From positions 1 to 7,030 of the forward strand of contig CAAFUD010000034.1 in assembly GCA_900766125.1 (NCBI GenBank): a stretch of 7,030 nucleotides of DNA. Reading direction: 5' to 3'. The notes below the pieces were generated by a model. That model searched no databases. It was not told where the DNA came from and was given only the letters and a program-made list of their open reading frames with translations. Shown piece after piece: positions 6,726-7,030 of the stretch. The position numbers and the translations under genes were made by a program. The stretch is from an uncultured Veillonella sp. (GTDB lineage: Bacteria; Bacillota; Negativicutes; Veillonellales; Veillonellaceae). Each line of letters starts with the position of its first letter. Position 1 is the first letter of the stretch.

Positions 6726-6923
6726 TTAACCGCCTCCTACAAAACTAACAATTTCTAATCGATCGGCTGCGGTAAGTATGGTAGTAGTATATGATTCTTT
6801 ACTGATAATTACACCATTTAGTTCTACTACAAAACGCTTGCCTGTATATCCAAGCTCATCAAGGATGGCACTAAGCTGATTAGATACAACTAATTTAGCT
6901 TCCCCATTTACAATAATTTCCAT
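6726..6923 (-). CDS. thiS: Sulfur carrier protein ThiS
   Basis: ThiS is a ubiquitin-fold carrier that brings sulfur to ThiG as a C-terminal thiocarboxylate. The 65-residue protein begins MEIIVNGEAK, keeps the central FVVELNGVIISKESY segment and ends DRLEIVSFVGGG, exposing the Gly-Gly that ThiF adenylates. This ending together with the position before thiG is diagnostic; MoaD-type carriers are longer and would sit with molybdopterin genes. The ATG has a clear ribosome binding site, AGAGAGG at 6935-6929, five bases upstream. The thiC stop lies 30 bases before the ATG, with no terminator between them. Confidence 0.96.
   Translation of the reverse strand: MEIIVNGEAKLVVSNQLSAILDELGYTGKRFVVELNGVIISKESYTTTILTAADRLEIVSFVGGG
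6733..6738 (-). promoter_or_regulatory. thiG ribosome binding site inside the thiS tail
   Basis: AGGAGG, eight bases before the thiG ATG, is formed by the last base of the Val codon and the following GGA and GGC glycine codons of ThiS. The obligatory Gly-rich tail of the sulfur carrier therefore also supplies the start signal of thiG. Confidence 0.85.
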
Positions 6924-6953
6924 AGTAACCTCTCTATTCCATATCAGATTTGA

Positions 6954-7030
6954 CTATAAAATATCGATATATTCTTCCTGTAAGGCTTTATTCATACTGC
7001 GTACAGCACAGAATTTACCGCACATTGAAC
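6954..7030 (-). CDS. thiC: Phosphomethylpyrimidine synthase ThiC, C-terminal end only
   Basis: The last 24 codons before a TAG stop at 6956-6954 read SMCGKFCAVRSM, then NKALQEEYIDIL. This matches the C-terminal iron-sulfur motif of ThiC (CxxCG...C, usually CSMCG..C). The two leftover bases at the window edge are GT, consistent with a preceding TGT cysteine codon. ThiC is a radical SAM enzyme that converts aminoimidazole ribotide into HMP phosphate. The rest of the gene lies beyond the right edge. Its position at the head of the thiazole genes suggests that the operon promoter, and possibly a TPP riboswitch, lie upstream of it. The identification rests on a short but distinctive motif plus context. 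Confidence 0.85.
   Translation of the reverse strand, partial: SMCGKFCAVRSMNKALQEEYIDIL

Noticed and set aside
6924..6953. Possible promoter or riboswitch between thiC and thiS
   Set aside because: The gap is 30 bases, filled by a ribosome binding site, with no room for a TPP riboswitch and no -35/-10 pair.

Overview
The window looks like chromosomal DNA from a low-GC, double-membraned anaerobe of the Negativicutes, most likely Veillonella or a close relative. This is an inference from two things. There is a trimeric autotransporter adhesin with an extended signal peptide, which requires an outer membrane. There is also a Clostridia-style thiamine thiazole operon that uses the oxygen-sensitive tyrosine lyase ThiH and a short zinc-less ThiF. 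No tRNA, rRNA, CRISPR array, insertion sequence or phage gene was seen. All genes lie on the minus strand, so they read from high to low coordinates.

Layout in transcription order. Positions 7030-6954 hold the last 24 codons of thiC, which runs off the right edge. Then come thiS (6923-6726), thiG (6724-5954), thiH (5943-4843), thiF (4846-4205) and thiE (4203-3547). Gaps or overlaps from thiS to thiE are at most about ten bases, so this is one thiC-S-G-H-F-E operon. Its promoter, and any TPP riboswitch, would lie beyond the right edge. An intrinsic terminator sits at 3380-3344, about 165 bases after thiE. About 400 bases of very AT-rich, gene-free DNA follow, with a plausible promoter for the next gene at 3045-3016. 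From 2893 to the left edge runs a single uninterrupted open frame of at least 964 codons, the N-terminal part of the adhesin.

How the genes work together. ThiC makes the HMP pyrimidine phosphate. ThiF adenylates the C-terminus of ThiS, which becomes the thiocarboxylate sulfur donor. ThiH cleaves tyrosine to dehydroglycine. ThiG joins ThiS sulfur, dehydroglycine and deoxyxylulose phosphate into the thiazole. ThiE couples thiazole phosphate with HMP pyrophosphate to give thiamine phosphate. The HMP-P kinase (ThiD) and the final thiamine phosphate kinase are not in this window.

The adhesin is functionally unrelated to the operon and is probably separately transcribed. In order it has an ESPR and signal peptide, a YadA-type head with a strikingly regular 14-residue period, a neck, and a stalk with a duplicated Trp-ring/neck module. 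Its remaining stalk and C-terminal membrane anchor are outside the window. I found no clearly undescribed system; the points worth a second look are the head regularity, the overlap of the thiG ribosome binding site with the ThiS Gly-Gly tail, the zinc-less ThiF and the adhesin leader.
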